From the NCBI GenBank assembly GCA_946481025.1, contig CAMLNA010000162.1:1-8851 (forward strand): a stretch of DNA of 8,851 bases, given 5' to 3'. The position numbers and the translations under genes are program-made. Positions 1 through 6,509 of this stretch are shown here, piece after piece. This DNA is from an uncultured Rivibacter sp. Lineage in GTDB: Bacteria > Pseudomonadota > Gammaproteobacteria > Burkholderiales > Burkholderiaceae. Numbering within the stretch: the stretch's first letter is position 1; the number at the start of each line of letters is the position of its first letter. The notes beneath the pieces are model-generated. The model was not told the origin of the DNA, did no database searches, and saw nothing but the letters and a program-made list of their open reading frames with translations.

Positions 1-65
1 GCGATCTGCGCGCCCATCACGCCGGCGCCGAGCACGGCGACCTTGCGGACTTGGAATCGACTCAT
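1..65 (-). CDS. 3-hydroxyacyl-CoA dehydrogenase, NAD-binding (FadB-like), N-terminal fragment
   Basis: Only the first 21 codons are in the window; the gene continues past position 1. The visible protein starts MSRFQVRKVAVLGAGVMGAQ, a short beta strand followed by the GxGxxG nucleotide-binding loop (GAGVMG) typical of the NAD domain of 3-hydroxyacyl-CoA dehydrogenases. That family oxidises L-3-hydroxyacyl-CoA to 3-ketoacyl-CoA in beta-oxidation. The ATG at 65-63 is preceded by GGAG about nine bases upstream. It lies 44 bp after the DUF2147 gene on the same strand and is downstream of an acyl-CoA dehydrogenase, so a beta-oxidation role is likely. Whether it is a long fused protein with an enoyl-CoA hydratase domain or a short stand-alone enzyme cannot be seen here. 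The GAGVMG motif plus operon context makes the family fairly safe. Confidence 0.8.
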   Translation of the reverse strand, partial: MSRFQVRKVAVLGAGVMGAQI

Positions 66-109
66 CGTTGTTTCTCCAGGTATTCGTTGGAACGGGCGGG
101 CGCCGCAGG

Positions 110-553
110 TCACTCGACCCGCACCCAGGTTTGCGTGCGGTAGAACGGACCGATGTAGCCGCGCATCTCGAGCTTCTTGCCGCCTTCGACGGGCTTCAGC
201 CGTGTCTTGTAGGTCTTGCCGTTGTTCGGATCGAGGATCTCGCCGCCGGTCCAGGCCTCCTTGTCCTCGGCGTCCTGCTTCACGTTGCGGATGATGGTGA
301 GGCCGACCACCGGCTGGTCCTTGCGCGCGTCGGTGCACTTGTCGCACTTCGCGTCCTGGCTCTTCGGGTCGAAGATCTTCTCGATCCTGCCGCTGAGCAC
401 GCCACCGTTGTCGGTGATGCGCACCAGCGACTTCTCGGTCTTTCCGTCGTCGTCGATGGTCTTCCACAGGCCCACCGGCGTGGCCTGCGCAAAGGCAGTG
501 CCGCCGGCGGCAAGCGTCAAGCACAAGGCAAGGCAACGAACCACAGATCTCAT
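110..553 (-). CDS. Exported DUF2147 domain protein
   Basis: This 147-residue protein has a signal peptide: basic start (MRSVVR), hydrophobic stretch, and an AFA site giving likely cleavage after residue 22. The mature part matches the DUF2147 pattern: a GLW box near 28-30, SGRI near 54-57, a CDKC pair (C70, C73), GGEILDP near 103-109, GKTYK, and a closing RGYIGPFYRTQTW. The family is small, periplasmic or envelope-located, and of unknown biochemical function. The start at 553 is chosen because AAGGGAG lies five bases upstream and the signal peptide begins there; an in-frame extension to 802 would overlap the acyl-CoA dehydrogenase gene and encodes only out-of-frame noise. The gene sits between two beta-oxidation genes with 44 bp gaps on both sides, so it is probably co-transcribed with them. 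Its link to that pathway is inference from position only. Confidence 0.88.
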   Translation of the reverse strand: MRSVVRCLALCLTLAAGGTAFAQATPVGLWKTIDDDGKTEKSLVRITDNGGVLSGRIEKIFDPKSQDAKCDKCTDARKDQPVVGLTIIRNVKQDAEDKEAWTGGEILDPNNGKTYKTRLKPVEGGKKLEMRGYIGPFYRTQTWVRVE

Positions 554-597
554 GGCGTCTCCCTTCGGGTGGATGCGAACGAACGCAACGGCAAGGC

Positions 598-2385
598 TCA
601 GAACAGCGCCTCTTCCATCTCCAGCGGCTTCAGGCCGGCACGCGCGGTGCGGATCAGGCTGGCGGTCTCGGGCAGCAGCTTCGCGAAGTAGAAGCGGGCG
701 GTGGCGAGCTTGGCCTTGTAGAACGGGTCGCCGCTCTCCTGCTTGGCCAAGGCCACCTTGGCCATGCGGGCCCAGAAGTAGGCGAACACGAGGTGGCCGC
801 ACACCCGCAGGTAGTCCACCGCGGCGGCACCCACTTCGTCGGCGTTGCCCATGGCCTTCATGCCGATTTCCATGGTGAGCTTGGTGACCTTGTCGCCCAG
901 GTCGGCGAGCGGGTTCACGAACTCCTGCATGTTCTCGTTGACGCCTTCGTCCTCGACGAACTGCTGCACGATCTTGCCGAACTTCTTGAGCTTGGCGCCG
1001 TTGTCGGCCAGCACCTTGCGGCCCAGCAGGTCCAGCGACTGCACGGTGTTCGTGCCCTCGTAGATCATGTTGATGCGGGCGTCACGGACGTACTGCTCCA
1101 TGCCCCACTCCTTGATGTAGCCATGGCCGCCGAACACCTGCATGCAGTGCGACGTGGCCAGCCAGCCGTTGTCGGTGATGAAGGCCTTGATGATGGGCGT
1201 GAGCAGGGCCACGACGTCGGCCGACTCGCGGCGCACTTCGTCGTCGTCGGTGGAGAGCTCCTTGTCGAGCTGCAGCGCGGTGTAGATGGCCATCGCACGG
1301 CCGCCTTCGGCAAAGGCGCGGGCGGTCAGCAGCATCTTGCGCACGTCGGGGTGCACGATGATGGGATCGGCCGGCTTGTCCGGCGCCTTCGGGCCCGACA
1401 GTGCACGCATCTGGATGCGGTCCTTCGCATAGGCCACCGCGTTCTGGTAGGCCACTTCGGTGAGGCCCAGCGACTGGTTGCCCACGCCCAGACGCGCGGC
1501 GTTCATCATCACGAACATGGCCTGCAGGCCCTTGTTCGGCTGGCCCACCAGCGTGCCGACCGCACCCTCGAGCACGATCTGCGCGGTGGCGTTGCCGTGG
1601 ATGCCCATCTTGTGCTCGAGGCCGGCGCAGTACACCGGGTTGCGCGCGCCGAGCGAGCCGTCCTGGTTGACGACGAACTTCGGCACCACGAACAGCGAGA
1701 TGCCCTTGCTGCCCTCGGGTGCGTCCGGCAGGCGGGCCAGCACCAGGTGCACGATGTTCTCGGCCAGGTCGTGTTCGCCTGCGGAGATGAAGATCTTCTG
1801 GCCGGTGATCCGGTAGGTGCCGTCGGCCTGCGGCTCGGCCTTGGTGCGCAGCATGCCGAGGTCGGTGCCGCAATGCGGCTCGGTCAGGCACATCGTGCCG
1901 GTCCATTCGCCGCTGGTGAGCTTGGGCAGGTAGGTGGTCTTCTGCTCGGGCGTGCCGTGTGCATGCAGGGCTTCATAGGCGCCGTGCGACAGGCCGGGGT
2001 ACATGGTCCAGGCCTGGTTGGCCGAGTTCAGCATCTCGTAGAAGCACTGGTTCACCGTGACCGGCAGGCCCTGGCCGCCGTACTCGGGGTCGCAGCTCAG
2101 CGCCGGCCAGCCGCCCTCGACGTACTTGGCATAGGCCTCCTTGAAGCCCTTGGGCGCCTTCACCTCGTGCGTGGCCTTGTCGAGCGTGCAGCCTTCCTCG
2201 TCGCCGCTCTGGTTGAGCGGGAACACCACTTCGGCCGCGAACTTGCCGCCCTCTTCGAGCACGGCGTTGATCGTGTCGGCATCGACCTCGGCGTGCTTGG
2301 GCAACGTCTTCAGTTCGTCAACCACGTTCAGCACTTCGTGCATCACGAACTGCATGTCACGCAGCGGCGGGGTATAGGTGGCCAT
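598..2385 (-). CDS. Acyl-CoA dehydrogenase with C-terminal extension (DmdC-like)
   Basis: This 595-residue flavoenzyme should catalyse FAD-dependent alpha,beta-dehydrogenation of an acyl-CoA in the cytoplasm, passing electrons to electron-transfer flavoprotein. The N-terminal stretch (PPLRDMQFVMHEVL) is the short cap seen in the long subfamily. The first family signature MCLTEPHCGTDLG is at 165-177, and the second, QVFGGHGYIKEWGMEQYVRD, begins at 416. IYEGTN at 441-446 holds E443, the residue in the position of the usual catalytic base. Residues from about 470 to 595 form the extra helical domain typical of this subfamily, which includes 3-methylmercaptopropionyl-CoA dehydrogenase (DmdC); standard short-chain enzymes stop near 380-400 residues. 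Substrate cannot be told from sequence; a medium- or long-chain acyl-CoA is as likely as a DmdC substrate. The ATG has AGGAG five bases upstream. It follows the TetR gene by 45 bp, so that regulator probably controls it. Confidence 0.95.
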   Translation of the reverse strand: MATYTPPLRDMQFVMHEVLNVVDELKTLPKHAEVDADTINAVLEEGGKFAAEVVFPLNQSGDEEGCTLDKATHEVKAPKGFKEAYAKYVEGGWPALSCDPEYGGQGLPVTVNQCFYEMLNSANQAWTMYPGLSHGAYEALHAHGTPEQKTTYLPKLTSGEWTGTMCLTEPHCGTDLGMLRTKAEPQADGTYRITGQKIFISAGEHDLAENIVHLVLARLPDAPEGSKGISLFVVPKFVVNQDGSLGARNPVYCAGLEHKMGIHGNATAQIVLEGAVGTLVGQPNKGLQAMFVMMNAARLGVGNQSLGLTEVAYQNAVAYAKDRIQMRALSGPKAPDKPADPIIVHPDVRKMLLTARAFAEGGRAMAIYTALQLDKELSTDDDEVRRESADVVALLTPIIKAFITDNGWLATSHCMQVFGGHGYIKEWGMEQYVRDARINMIYEGTNTVQSLDLLGRKVLADNGAKLKKFGKIVQQFVEDEGVNENMQEFVNPLADLGDKVTKLTMEIGMKAMGNADEVGAAAVDYLRVCGHLVFAYFWARMAKVALAKQESGDPFYKAKLATARFYFAKLLPETASLIRTARAGLKPLEMEEALF

Positions 2386-2390
2386 GAAAA

Positions 2391-2395
2391 CTCCT
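2391..2395 (-). promoter_or_regulatory. Ribosome binding site of the acyl-CoA dehydrogenase
   Basis: On the minus strand, AGGAG lies five bases before the ATG at 2385. It fixes the start of the dehydrogenase and contrasts with the missing site in front of the upstream TetR gene. Confidence 0.75.
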
Positions 2396-2430
2396 GGTCA
2401 GGCTGGGTCGAGGTGAAAAAGCGAAAAGCG

Positions 2431-3177
2431 TCAGCGGCCGCTGTTCCTGGCCGTCTTGGCTGCGGAAGTCCTGCGCGCAGGCTTGGCGGTGATCGACGTC
2501 ACCGAGGCATTCGGCGTGCCGTCGGTCACCTCGGTGGCGAGGATGCGGTCGAAGCCCTTGTAGGCCCGGTCGATCGCGCCGGGGTTGCGCATGAACCGCG
2601 CGTCGTGGTGCAACGCGAGGATCAGGCCGTGGATCTCGAACAGGATCTGCATCGCATCGGCATCGGGCTTCAGGTGGCCCTCCTCGATGGCGATGCGGAT
2701 GGCGCGCTCCAGCGCGCGATGCCACGCCCGCACCATGCCGGCCAGCGCGTCGCGCACCGGGCCCGGCCGGTCGTCGAACTCGACGGCGCCGCTGATGTAG
2801 ATGCAGCCGGAGTCGATCTCGACCGAGACGCGCTTGACCCAGCGGTCGAACATGGCGCGCAGGCGCGGCAGGCCGCGCGGCTCGCGCACGGCGGGGTAGA
2901 AGACTTCTTCTTCGAACTTGGCGTGGTACTCGCGGATCACCGAGATCTGCAGTTCCTCGCGCGAGCCGAAGTGGGCGAACACGCCCGACTTGCTCATGTG
3001 CATCATCTCGGCGAGCGCGCCGATCGACAGGCCTTCGAGGCCGATCTGCGATGCCAGGCCCAAGGCCGCCTCGAGGATGGCGGCGCGCGTCTGCTGGCCT
3101 TTTTGCAGCCCGCGGGTCTCGCGGGCTGCCTTGACGCTGATGACGTTGCTGTTGGGTGACGGCACGGTGATGCACAA
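2431..3177 (-). CDS. TetR/AcrR-family transcriptional regulator
   Basis: This 248-residue repressor-type protein has a helix-turn-helix domain at about 30-76: RAAILEAALGLASQIGLEGL opens it, then SIGALAEMMHMSKSGVFAHF, the recognition-helix region closest to TetR family patterns, then GSREEL. The rest (about 80-215) is a helical ligand-binding and dimer domain without an identifiable ligand. The last 20 residues are basic and alanine-rich (AKPARRTSAAKTARNSGR). No ATG start exists: the options are TTG at 3177 or GTG at 3165, both before residue 6 of this model and neither with a Shine-Dalgarno site; an in-frame stop TAG at 3198-3196 bounds the start. It is the first gene of the run leading to the acyl-CoA dehydrogenase. 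By analogy with other TetR regulators of beta-oxidation genes, an acyl-CoA ligand is plausible but unproven. Confidence 0.92.
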   Translation of the reverse strand: MCITVPSPNSNVISVKAARETRGLQKGQQTRAAILEAALGLASQIGLEGLSIGALAEMMHMSKSGVFAHFGSREELQISVIREYHAKFEEEVFYPAVREPRGLPRLRAMFDRWVKRVSVEIDSGCIYISGAVEFDDRPGPVRDALAGMVRAWHRALERAIRIAIEEGHLKPDADAMQILFEIHGLILALHHDARFMRNPGAIDRAYKGFDRILATEVTDGTPNASVTSITAKPARRTSAAKTARNSGR

Positions 3178-3408
3178 ATAAAACGAACGGTCGTTCTATT
3201 TTGCAGAAATCCGTGTCGGCAGTGTTGGGCGTGCGGGCCTTTTTCTAGAGCCTGTTGCCTAGAGGCCGCAGCAAACGGCCGAGAACCTGAGGAAAACCCT
3301 TAGCAGGTCGTCCGGGGGGTCACCGGCCGCCATCGCAACGCCGGTGCAATGTAGCGCTCCGGGCGGGCCGCGCAAGTCGGTCGACCCCGCAGGGCCGGCC
3401 ACGCGGGC
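3178..3408. other. Intergenic region between the TetR gene and the iron permease gene
   Basis: These 231 bp hold the TetR promoter and operator at the left end and the 3' flank of the iron permease gene at the right. Minor structure includes a five-base stem GGCCG/CGGCC (3264-3280) and two CTAGAG copies at 3245-3250 and 3259-3264. No T-run follows the stem on the minus strand, so it is not a convincing terminator. I see no open reading frame or RNA gene here. Confidence 0.6.
3185..3196. promoter_or_regulatory. Probable TetR operator (inverted repeat)
   Basis: GAACG-GT-CGTTC is a perfect five-base inverted repeat, with further partial symmetry in the flanking A/T runs (about 3180-3201). It sits 8 to 19 bases before the TTG start of the TetR gene and overlaps a TAGAAC -10 candidate at 3198-3193 on the minus strand. 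Position and symmetry are typical of an autorepression site. That this TetR protein binds it is inference. Confidence 0.7.
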
Positions 3409-5367
3409 TCAACGGGCGACGCGTCTGCTCCGGCCCGTGATCCACAGGATCAGCACCACCAGCGCCAGCGTCGCGGCCTGCAGCCCGAGGCCTTGCACCG
3501 TGGGGTGGATGCCCAGCAGCGGCAGCGACAGCGAACCCCAGGCGGTGGCATCGAGCACGCCGGCTTCCTGCAGCGCGGCCACCCCGCTGCCCACGAACAC
3601 CACGGCCAGCAGCGCCAGCAGGATCGACGTCGCCGCGAAGAAGGGTCCGATCGGCAGCCGCACGCTGTAGCGCAGGATCGCACCGCCCAGCAGGGCCAGC
3701 AGCACGGCGGAGCAGGCAATGCCGCCGAGTACCGCGTGCTGCCCGTCGGCACCGACCTGCGCCCACAGGGTTTCGTAGAACAGCACCACCTCGAACAGCT
3801 CGCGGTAGACGGCCAGGAAGGAGACGCCGGCCATGGCCCAGAGGGTGCCCTTGCCGAGCGCCGAACCCACGTGCTCGCGGATGAAGGCATTCCAGGCCTG
3901 CGCGTTCGAGCGGCTGTGCAGCCAATAGCCCACGTACAGGAGCATCGCGGCCGCCAGCAGTGCGGTCACGCCCTCGGTGAGTTCGCGGTTTGCGCCCGAG
4001 ATGCCCACCACGTACCGGGCCACCGCCCAGGTGACCGCCCCCAGCGCCACGGCGGCCAGCCAGCCGGCATGGATGTACGGCAGCGCATCACGCCGGCCGG
4101 TCTTCTTGACGAAGGCGATGATCGCGGCCAGCACCAGCAGCGCCTCCAGCCCTTCGCGCAGCAGGATCAACAGCGCACTGAAGAACGCAGCCGCCGCAGA
4201 CAGGTTGCCGCCGGACAGCCTGGCCTCCGCGCGGTCGAGCAGCGCCACGACCCGCTTCGCCTGCTCGGCCACCGCCTCGGGCGGCCGGCCTTCGCCGATG
4301 GCGGCGCGCAAGGCCATCATCTGCACCTCGGTCTCCGTGCGCAGCGGCGCATCGACGTTGTCCAGCGCAGCTTCCACCAGCTCGAAACCCTCGAGGTAAG
4401 CCGCGATGGCGAGCCGCCGCGCCACCTCGCGTTCGCCCCGGCCGTAGGCCGCCACCGCATCGTCCAGCGTGTCGCGCGCAAAGGCCAGCGGCGGCCGGCC
4501 CGCTGCCAGCACCTGCCCCGGCTCCTGCGTGAGATGGGCGCGCACCGCATCGAGCCCGGCGTGTTGCGCTGCCAGCTCCTGCGGCGTGGCGGTCACGAGC
4601 GCTCGAAGGCTCTCGAACACGCCGCGGCCTTCACCCTTGCGCCAGCGCGCCTGCCCCTCGGCGCGGGCCTCGGCACTGTCGCGCAGGCCGCCGACGTAAA
4701 ACGCCAGCGCCCAGCGTTCGGCCTCGGACAGCTCGGCAAAGCCGCGCATGGGCGTGCCGCCGACGCCCAGGGTCACGGTGTTGTACAGGCCGTACAGGCT
4801 GCGCTGCTGCATGCGGGCGGCGTCGTGAAAGTCGCTGGGCGCCGGATCCATGCCGCGTGCCAGCGGGCCGTCGCCGCGCCCTTGCGCGCCGTGGCAGGTG
4901 GCGCACTGCGTCGCGAAGAGGCGCTGGCCCTCTGCGAGGTCGGGCGCTGCGCGTGGCGCCACGCTGAGCTGCCAGGCTTTCATCACGCCGGACCGCAGGT
5001 CGCCGGCCAGCGCCGCCACCTCGGCACCGGGCGCCTTGGCGTCGATGCGTTCGACCAGTCGGCGCGCCTTCTCCACCAGCCCCGCCTGCTCCGTCACGGC
5101 CGGCAGCTGGCCGAGCAGCACGACGGCCTGCGTGGCGAACTCGCGCTGCTCCTGGAACTCGGCCTCGTCGAGCACCTTCCCGTCCCGCACGAAGCTCGGG
5201 TAGTCCACGCCGACGTAGTCGAGCATGTGCACGATGGTCTGGGCCTTGGCGTCGTCGGGCGCGGGAGCGGCCCAGGCCGCCGCGGTCAGCAACGCGCTCG
5301 CAAGAACCACCGAGAGCAGCCGCAAGGGGCCGAGGGCCGCAGAAAGAGTTCTGAACAGTGGAGGCAT
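3409..5367 (-). CDS. Cytochrome c / FTR1-family iron permease fusion
   Basis: This 652-residue inner-membrane protein should import iron from the periplasm. A signal peptide (MPPLFRT..., likely cleaved near AAAWA at 33) is followed by a helical periplasmic part with one cytochrome c site, C155-A-T-C158-H159, and a likely axial Met207 (GTPMRGF). A second periplasmic helical stretch carries EGFELVE (E326, E329, E332). From about 392 on come seven membrane helices with the FTR1 iron motifs R404-EGL-E408 and R522-ELF-E526, plus RELTE at 461-465. Domain-matched proteins are known as cytochrome c/FTR1 family permeases. The heme domain may take part in iron redox change before transport; that is inference. 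The start at 5367 is preferred over an in-frame ATG at 5394 because the latter lies inside the Fur box and before the predicted transcription start. No Shine-Dalgarno site is visible. No EfeO or EfeB gene is adjacent. Confidence 0.93.
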   Translation of the reverse strand: MPPLFRTLSAALGPLRLLSVVLASALLTAAAWAAPAPDDAKAQTIVHMLDYVGVDYPSFVRDGKVLDEAEFQEQREFATQAVVLLGQLPAVTEQAGLVEKARRLVERIDAKAPGAEVAALAGDLRSGVMKAWQLSVAPRAAPDLAEGQRLFATQCATCHGAQGRGDGPLARGMDPAPSDFHDAARMQQRSLYGLYNTVTLGVGGTPMRGFAELSEAERWALAFYVGGLRDSAEARAEGQARWRKGEGRGVFESLRALVTATPQELAAQHAGLDAVRAHLTQEPGQVLAAGRPPLAFARDTLDDAVAAYGRGEREVARRLAIAAYLEGFELVEAALDNVDAPLRTETEVQMMALRAAIGEGRPPEAVAEQAKRVVALLDRAEARLSGGNLSAAAAFFSALLILLREGLEALLVLAAIIAFVKKTGRRDALPYIHAGWLAAVALGAVTWAVARYVVGISGANRELTEGVTALLAAAMLLYVGYWLHSRSNAQAWNAFIREHVGSALGKGTLWAMAGVSFLAVYRELFEVVLFYETLWAQVGADGQHAVLGGIACSAVLLALLGGAILRYSVRLPIGPFFAATSILLALLAVVFVGSGVAALQEAGVLDATAWGSLSLPLLGIHPTVQGLGLQAATLALVVLILWITGRSRRVAR

Positions 5368-5376
5368 GGCGCAACA

Positions 5377-5395
5377 AATGAGAATTGTTCTCATT
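5377..5395. promoter_or_regulatory. Fur box upstream of the iron permease
   Basis: AATGAGAA-TTG-TTCTCATT is a 19-bp inverted repeat with perfect eight-base arms, matching the Fur consensus geometry and the common GAGAA/TTCTC variant of betaproteobacteria. It begins 10 bp before the ATG at 5367 and overlaps a TAGAAT -10 candidate. Binding of iron-loaded Fur here should block transcription, giving expression under iron limitation. Its placement next to an iron transporter makes the call strong. Confidence 0.92.
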
Positions 5396-5398
5396 CTA
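5393..5398 (-). promoter_or_regulatory. Candidate -10 element of the iron permease promoter
   Basis: TAGAAT on the minus strand overlaps the outer edge of the Fur box. A start point about seven bases downstream (near 5386) would give a leader of about 19 bases to the ATG at 5367. No good -35 hexamer is seen 17-18 bp upstream, so the call is tentative. Confidence 0.45.
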
Positions 5399-5400
5399 GG

Positions 5401-5455
5401 CCGCGCCTGACGCGCCGCGAGCCGGACGGCCCGGCAAGGCACCCGCGCCTGACGC
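5401..5455 (+). repeat. Two 13-bp direct repeats, CCGCGCCTGACGC
   Basis: Identical copies lie at 5401-5413 and 5443-5455, with starts 42 bp apart, close to four DNA turns. They lie between the FHA gene and the Fur box, where the iron permease promoter must be. They may be regulatory half-sites or chance in GC-rich DNA. Confidence 0.6.
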
Positions 5456-5462
5456 AGGTCAA
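5449..5462. promoter_or_regulatory. Possible FNR/CRP-family site
   Basis: CTGAC-GCAG-GTCAA contains the perfect inverted repeat TGAC-n4-GTCA. It resembles the FNR/ANR consensus TTGAT-n4-ATCAA, differing at the T5 and A10 positions and the first base. It would be centred near -70 relative to the suggested start of the iron permease. Weak on its own; listed because it is the only such dyad in this short promoter region. Confidence 0.3.
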
Positions 5463-5464
5463 AC

Positions 5465-5477
5465 GCCCGCGGCGGGC
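5465..5477 (-). terminator. Weak hairpin after the FHA gene
   Basis: A GCCCG/CGGGC stem with a three-base loop follows the FHA gene stop codon by three bases and is followed on the minus strand by GTTTG. The stem is short and the T-run poor, so it may end FHA transcription only weakly or not at all. Confidence 0.3.
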
Positions 5478-5480
5478 TCG

Positions 5481-6509
5481 CTACTCGTCCGTCTCGAACT
5501 CGGGGGCGGCGCTGTCTTCGTCGCGCGCGTGCCGGTCGAGCACCGCCTTGAGGTCCTGAGCCTCCTCGAAGAAGCGCCGGGTTTCCACCGCGGGAGCCAC
5601 GCGCAGCAGCGGCGGCGCGAGCGTGGTCATGTACAGCTCGTCGAAGAAGCGGTCGTTGACCTGGTAGCTGCGCGCCAGCATGACCACGACGCCGGCCGCA
5701 AACGCCGCCACGGTCGCCGCGGCCAGCAGGCGCTTGCGTGCCGGCAGCACGAGCGACAGGTGCGCCAGCACCATCGCCGTCAGCACCGCGCCGACGGCCA
5801 GGTCGGTGATGCGGCTGGCGAATTCCCAGGAGAGTGCATAGGCCAGCAGCGGCAGCACCAGACCGACCACGCCGGCGGCCAGCAGGTAGACCAGCGCCAC
5901 GCGCACGTGCGGCCAGAACTCGAACCGGTGCTGGAACAGCTTGGAGCCGAGCGCCCAGAGCCCGCACCACAGGGCCAGCGCCACCGGGCCGCCCGCCAGC
6001 ACCGGCAGGTAGTCCGACAGGCGCCCGCCCGGATCGGTGTTGAGCCACAGCTCGGCCATGTTCCAGGCCAGCAGCACGACCGTCATGGCGGCCAGCAGCC
6101 CCCAGCCTCCGCGCGGCTCGGGCGCCAGCGCCTTTTCGGGCGCCAGCGCGTCGGCGGCCCGGCGCACGCGCAGCCGCGTGCTGCCCAGCTGGAAGGCTTC
6201 ACCGCCGGCCAGCTCGGCGCGTTCGCCGCTGGCCAGGCGCTTGCCGCCCACGCGAGCGCCATTCACCGTCGTCCCGACCTGCAGCGACAAGCCTGCGGCG
6301 GACTCGTCCAGCGTGGCGTGGTGGGCCGCCACATGCGTGTCGTCGAGCACCACGTCGTTGTCGATGGCACGGCCCACGCGCACCGGCCAGCGCAGCACCG
6401 GCACCGCCAGGCGTGCGTGGCCGTCGCGGTCGAGCACCTCGACCAGCGCGAGCCTTTCCGCGGCCGGGTTCAGCGCTGGCTGGGGGTCGCTTCGCTGCTG
6501 CTCGTCCAT
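5481..6509 (-). CDS. FHA-domain membrane protein
   Basis: This 342-residue protein has a forkhead-associated domain at about 22-117, a fold that usually binds phosphothreonine peptides. Seen motifs are VGR (45-47), NDVVLDD (51-57), VAAHHA (60-65) and TVNGARV (81-87). The serine usually found in VSxxHA is alanine here, so phosphopeptide binding may be altered. About five hydrophobic helices follow (near 135-156, 168-187, 203-226, 234-256, 260-279). Basic residues before helix 1, between 2 and 3 and between 4 and 5 suggest a cytoplasmic FHA domain and a periplasmic tail of about 62 residues ending in a run of acidic residues. The start at 6509 has GAAGGG six bases upstream; a longer in-frame version would run deep into the protease gene. 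It overlaps the protease gene by 40 bp, which suggests translational coupling. Specific function unknown. Confidence 0.85.
   Translation of the reverse strand: MDEQQRSDPQPALNPAAERLALVEVLDRDGHARLAVPVLRWPVRVGRAIDNDVVLDDTHVAAHHATLDESAAGLSLQVGTTVNGARVGGKRLASGERAELAGGEAFQLGSTRLRVRRAADALAPEKALAPEPRGGWGLLAAMTVVLLAWNMAELWLNTDPGGRLSDYLPVLAGGPVALALWCGLWALGSKLFQHRFEFWPHVRVALVYLLAAGVVGLVLPLLAYALSWEFASRITDLAVGAVLTAMVLAHLSLVLPARKRLLAAATVAAFAAGVVVMLARSYQVNDRFFDELYMTTLAPPLLRVAPAVETRRFFEEAQDLKAVLDRHARDEDSAAPEFETDE

Noticed and set aside
793..3159. 788-codon plus-strand open frame opposite the acyl-CoA dehydrogenase and TetR genes
   Set aside because: Its product is rich in His, Val, Gln and Arg with no recognisable domain, and it mirrors the codon pattern of two clear minus-strand genes. 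Long antisense frames are common in GC-rich DNA.
3241..3264. Pair of CTAGAG repeats in the intergenic region
   Set aside because: Six bases with two copies is too short to separate from chance and has no symmetry or match to a known site.
3264..3280. GGCCG/CGGCC hairpin as terminator of the iron permease gene
   Set aside because: The stem is only five bases, lies over 120 bp after the stop codon, and no T-run follows on the minus strand.
3493..5559. 688-codon plus-strand open frame opposite the iron permease gene
   Set aside because: Composition is Gln/His/Arg-rich noise, it crosses the Fur box and the promoter, and the opposite strand holds a well-supported gene.
5368..6048. In-frame 5' extension of the iron permease gene giving an 879-residue protein
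   Set aside because: The added 227 residues overlap the FHA gene in another frame, cross the Fur box, and would bury the signal peptide.
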